A stretch of DNA of 5,581 nt from Sutterella sp. (GTDB lineage: Bacteria > Pseudomonadota > Gammaproteobacteria > Burkholderiales > Burkholderiaceae_F). The stretch lies in contig JAHHRG010000088.1 of assembly GCA_020025965.1 (NCBI GenBank), positions 1 to 5,581 on the forward strand. The letters run 5' to 3'. The notes beneath the pieces were generated by a model. The model saw nothing but the letters and a program-made list of their open reading frames with translations. It was not told the origin of the DNA and searched no databases. A program made the position numbers and the translations under genes. Below are positions 5,308 to 5,581 of this stretch, in pieces (the first letter of the stretch is position 1; every line of letters begins with the position of its first letter).

Positions 5308-5581
5308 ATGCAGCGATTGACTCTTCTTTCCAACACACTCATTGCCGACGGCCTTTTCGAGCTCTCCTTTGAAAAGCCCGCCGACCTGACTTTCAAAGCC
5401 GGCCAATTTGCCCGTTTGGGTTTGGAGTCGGAAGGAGCCGACCCCGTCTTTCGCGCTTATTCGATCGCTTCCGCACCGGAAGCCGACGACATCCGCTTTC
5501 TCGTCAAATGCGTAACTGACGGTCAGCTCTCTCCGCGACTGACCGCGACGAAACCCGGCGACACCGTTCGCCTTGACGGAG
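5308..5581 (+). CDS. fpr: Ferredoxin-NADP reductase, C-terminus cut by window edge
   Basis: FAD-dependent reductase that moves electrons between NADPH and ferredoxin or flavodoxin. Only the first 91 codons are visible out of roughly 250-260 expected. The FAD-binding beta-barrel signatures are present: FKAGQFARLGLE (29-40), then the FAD motif RAYSIAS (49-55), and DGQLSPRLTATKPGDTV (71-87). These match E. coli Fpr segments (FTAGQFTKLGLE, RAYS, DGKLSPRLAALKPGD) closely, favouring the Fpr subclass over phenol hydroxylase or CDP-glucose reductase relatives. The NADP-binding half and C-terminal residues lie outside the window. The ATG at 5308 is the only start giving the conserved N-terminus; the ATG at 5301 is in another frame. 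A weak GCGAGA lies at 5295-5300. Position directly downstream of fdxA suggests the two proteins are partners, although a terminator lies between them. Confidence 0.93.
   Translation, partial: MQRLTLLSNTLIADGLFELSFEKPADLTFKAGQFARLGLESEGADPVFRAYSIASAPEADDIRFLVKCVTDGQLSPRLTATKPGDTVRLDG

Noticed and set aside
1..5581. Mobile element, CRISPR array, defence system or phage remnant
   Set aside because: No transposase, integrase, direct-repeat array, terminal repeats or tRNA was seen; all genes fit a chromosomal housekeeping context.

Overview
This window looks like an ordinary chromosomal housekeeping segment of a betaproteobacterium. The best guess is the order Burkholderiales, possibly a gut-associated Sutterellaceae-like lineage. 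The evidence is a conserved pair of small genes (a DUF2782-type exported protein and a BPSS1780-type membrane protein) beside polA, a 7Fe ferredoxin of the FdxA type, and an Fpr-type reductase. The family-level placement is inference only. No phage, transposon, CRISPR array, rRNA or tRNA was seen.

Layout: bases 1-2156 (minus strand) hold DNA polymerase I, cut by the left edge just after polymerase motif A. A divergent intergenic region (2157-2321) separates it from a two-gene plus-strand operon, the DUF2782-like protein (2322-2699) and the BPSS1780-like multi-pass membrane protein (2703-3482). A shared bidirectional terminator (3507-3544) sits between that operon and the convergent minus-strand dinB gene for DNA polymerase IV (3549-4712). 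The dinB/fdxA intergenic region (4713-4893) is divergent. It carries a probable dinB promoter and a terminator-like hairpin pointing at fdxA. fdxA (4894-5217) is followed by an intrinsic terminator, then by the start of a ferredoxin-NADP reductase gene (5308 to the right edge).

Functionally there are two themes. PolA and DinB are DNA repair and replication polymerases that work on the sliding clamp. FdxA and Fpr form a likely electron-transfer pair exchanging electrons between NADPH and iron-sulfur clients. The DUF2782/BPSS1780 pair is envelope-associated and of unknown function.

I found no new system. The most interesting observations are at the protein level. PolA has lost every recognisable catalytic carboxylate of its 3'-5' proofreading site and has a QADLF clamp-binding-like motif in the linker before that domain. 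The ferredoxin has a shifted cysteine pattern. Promoter and terminator structures in the intergenic gaps suggest very short leaders and possible attenuation, with weaker support.
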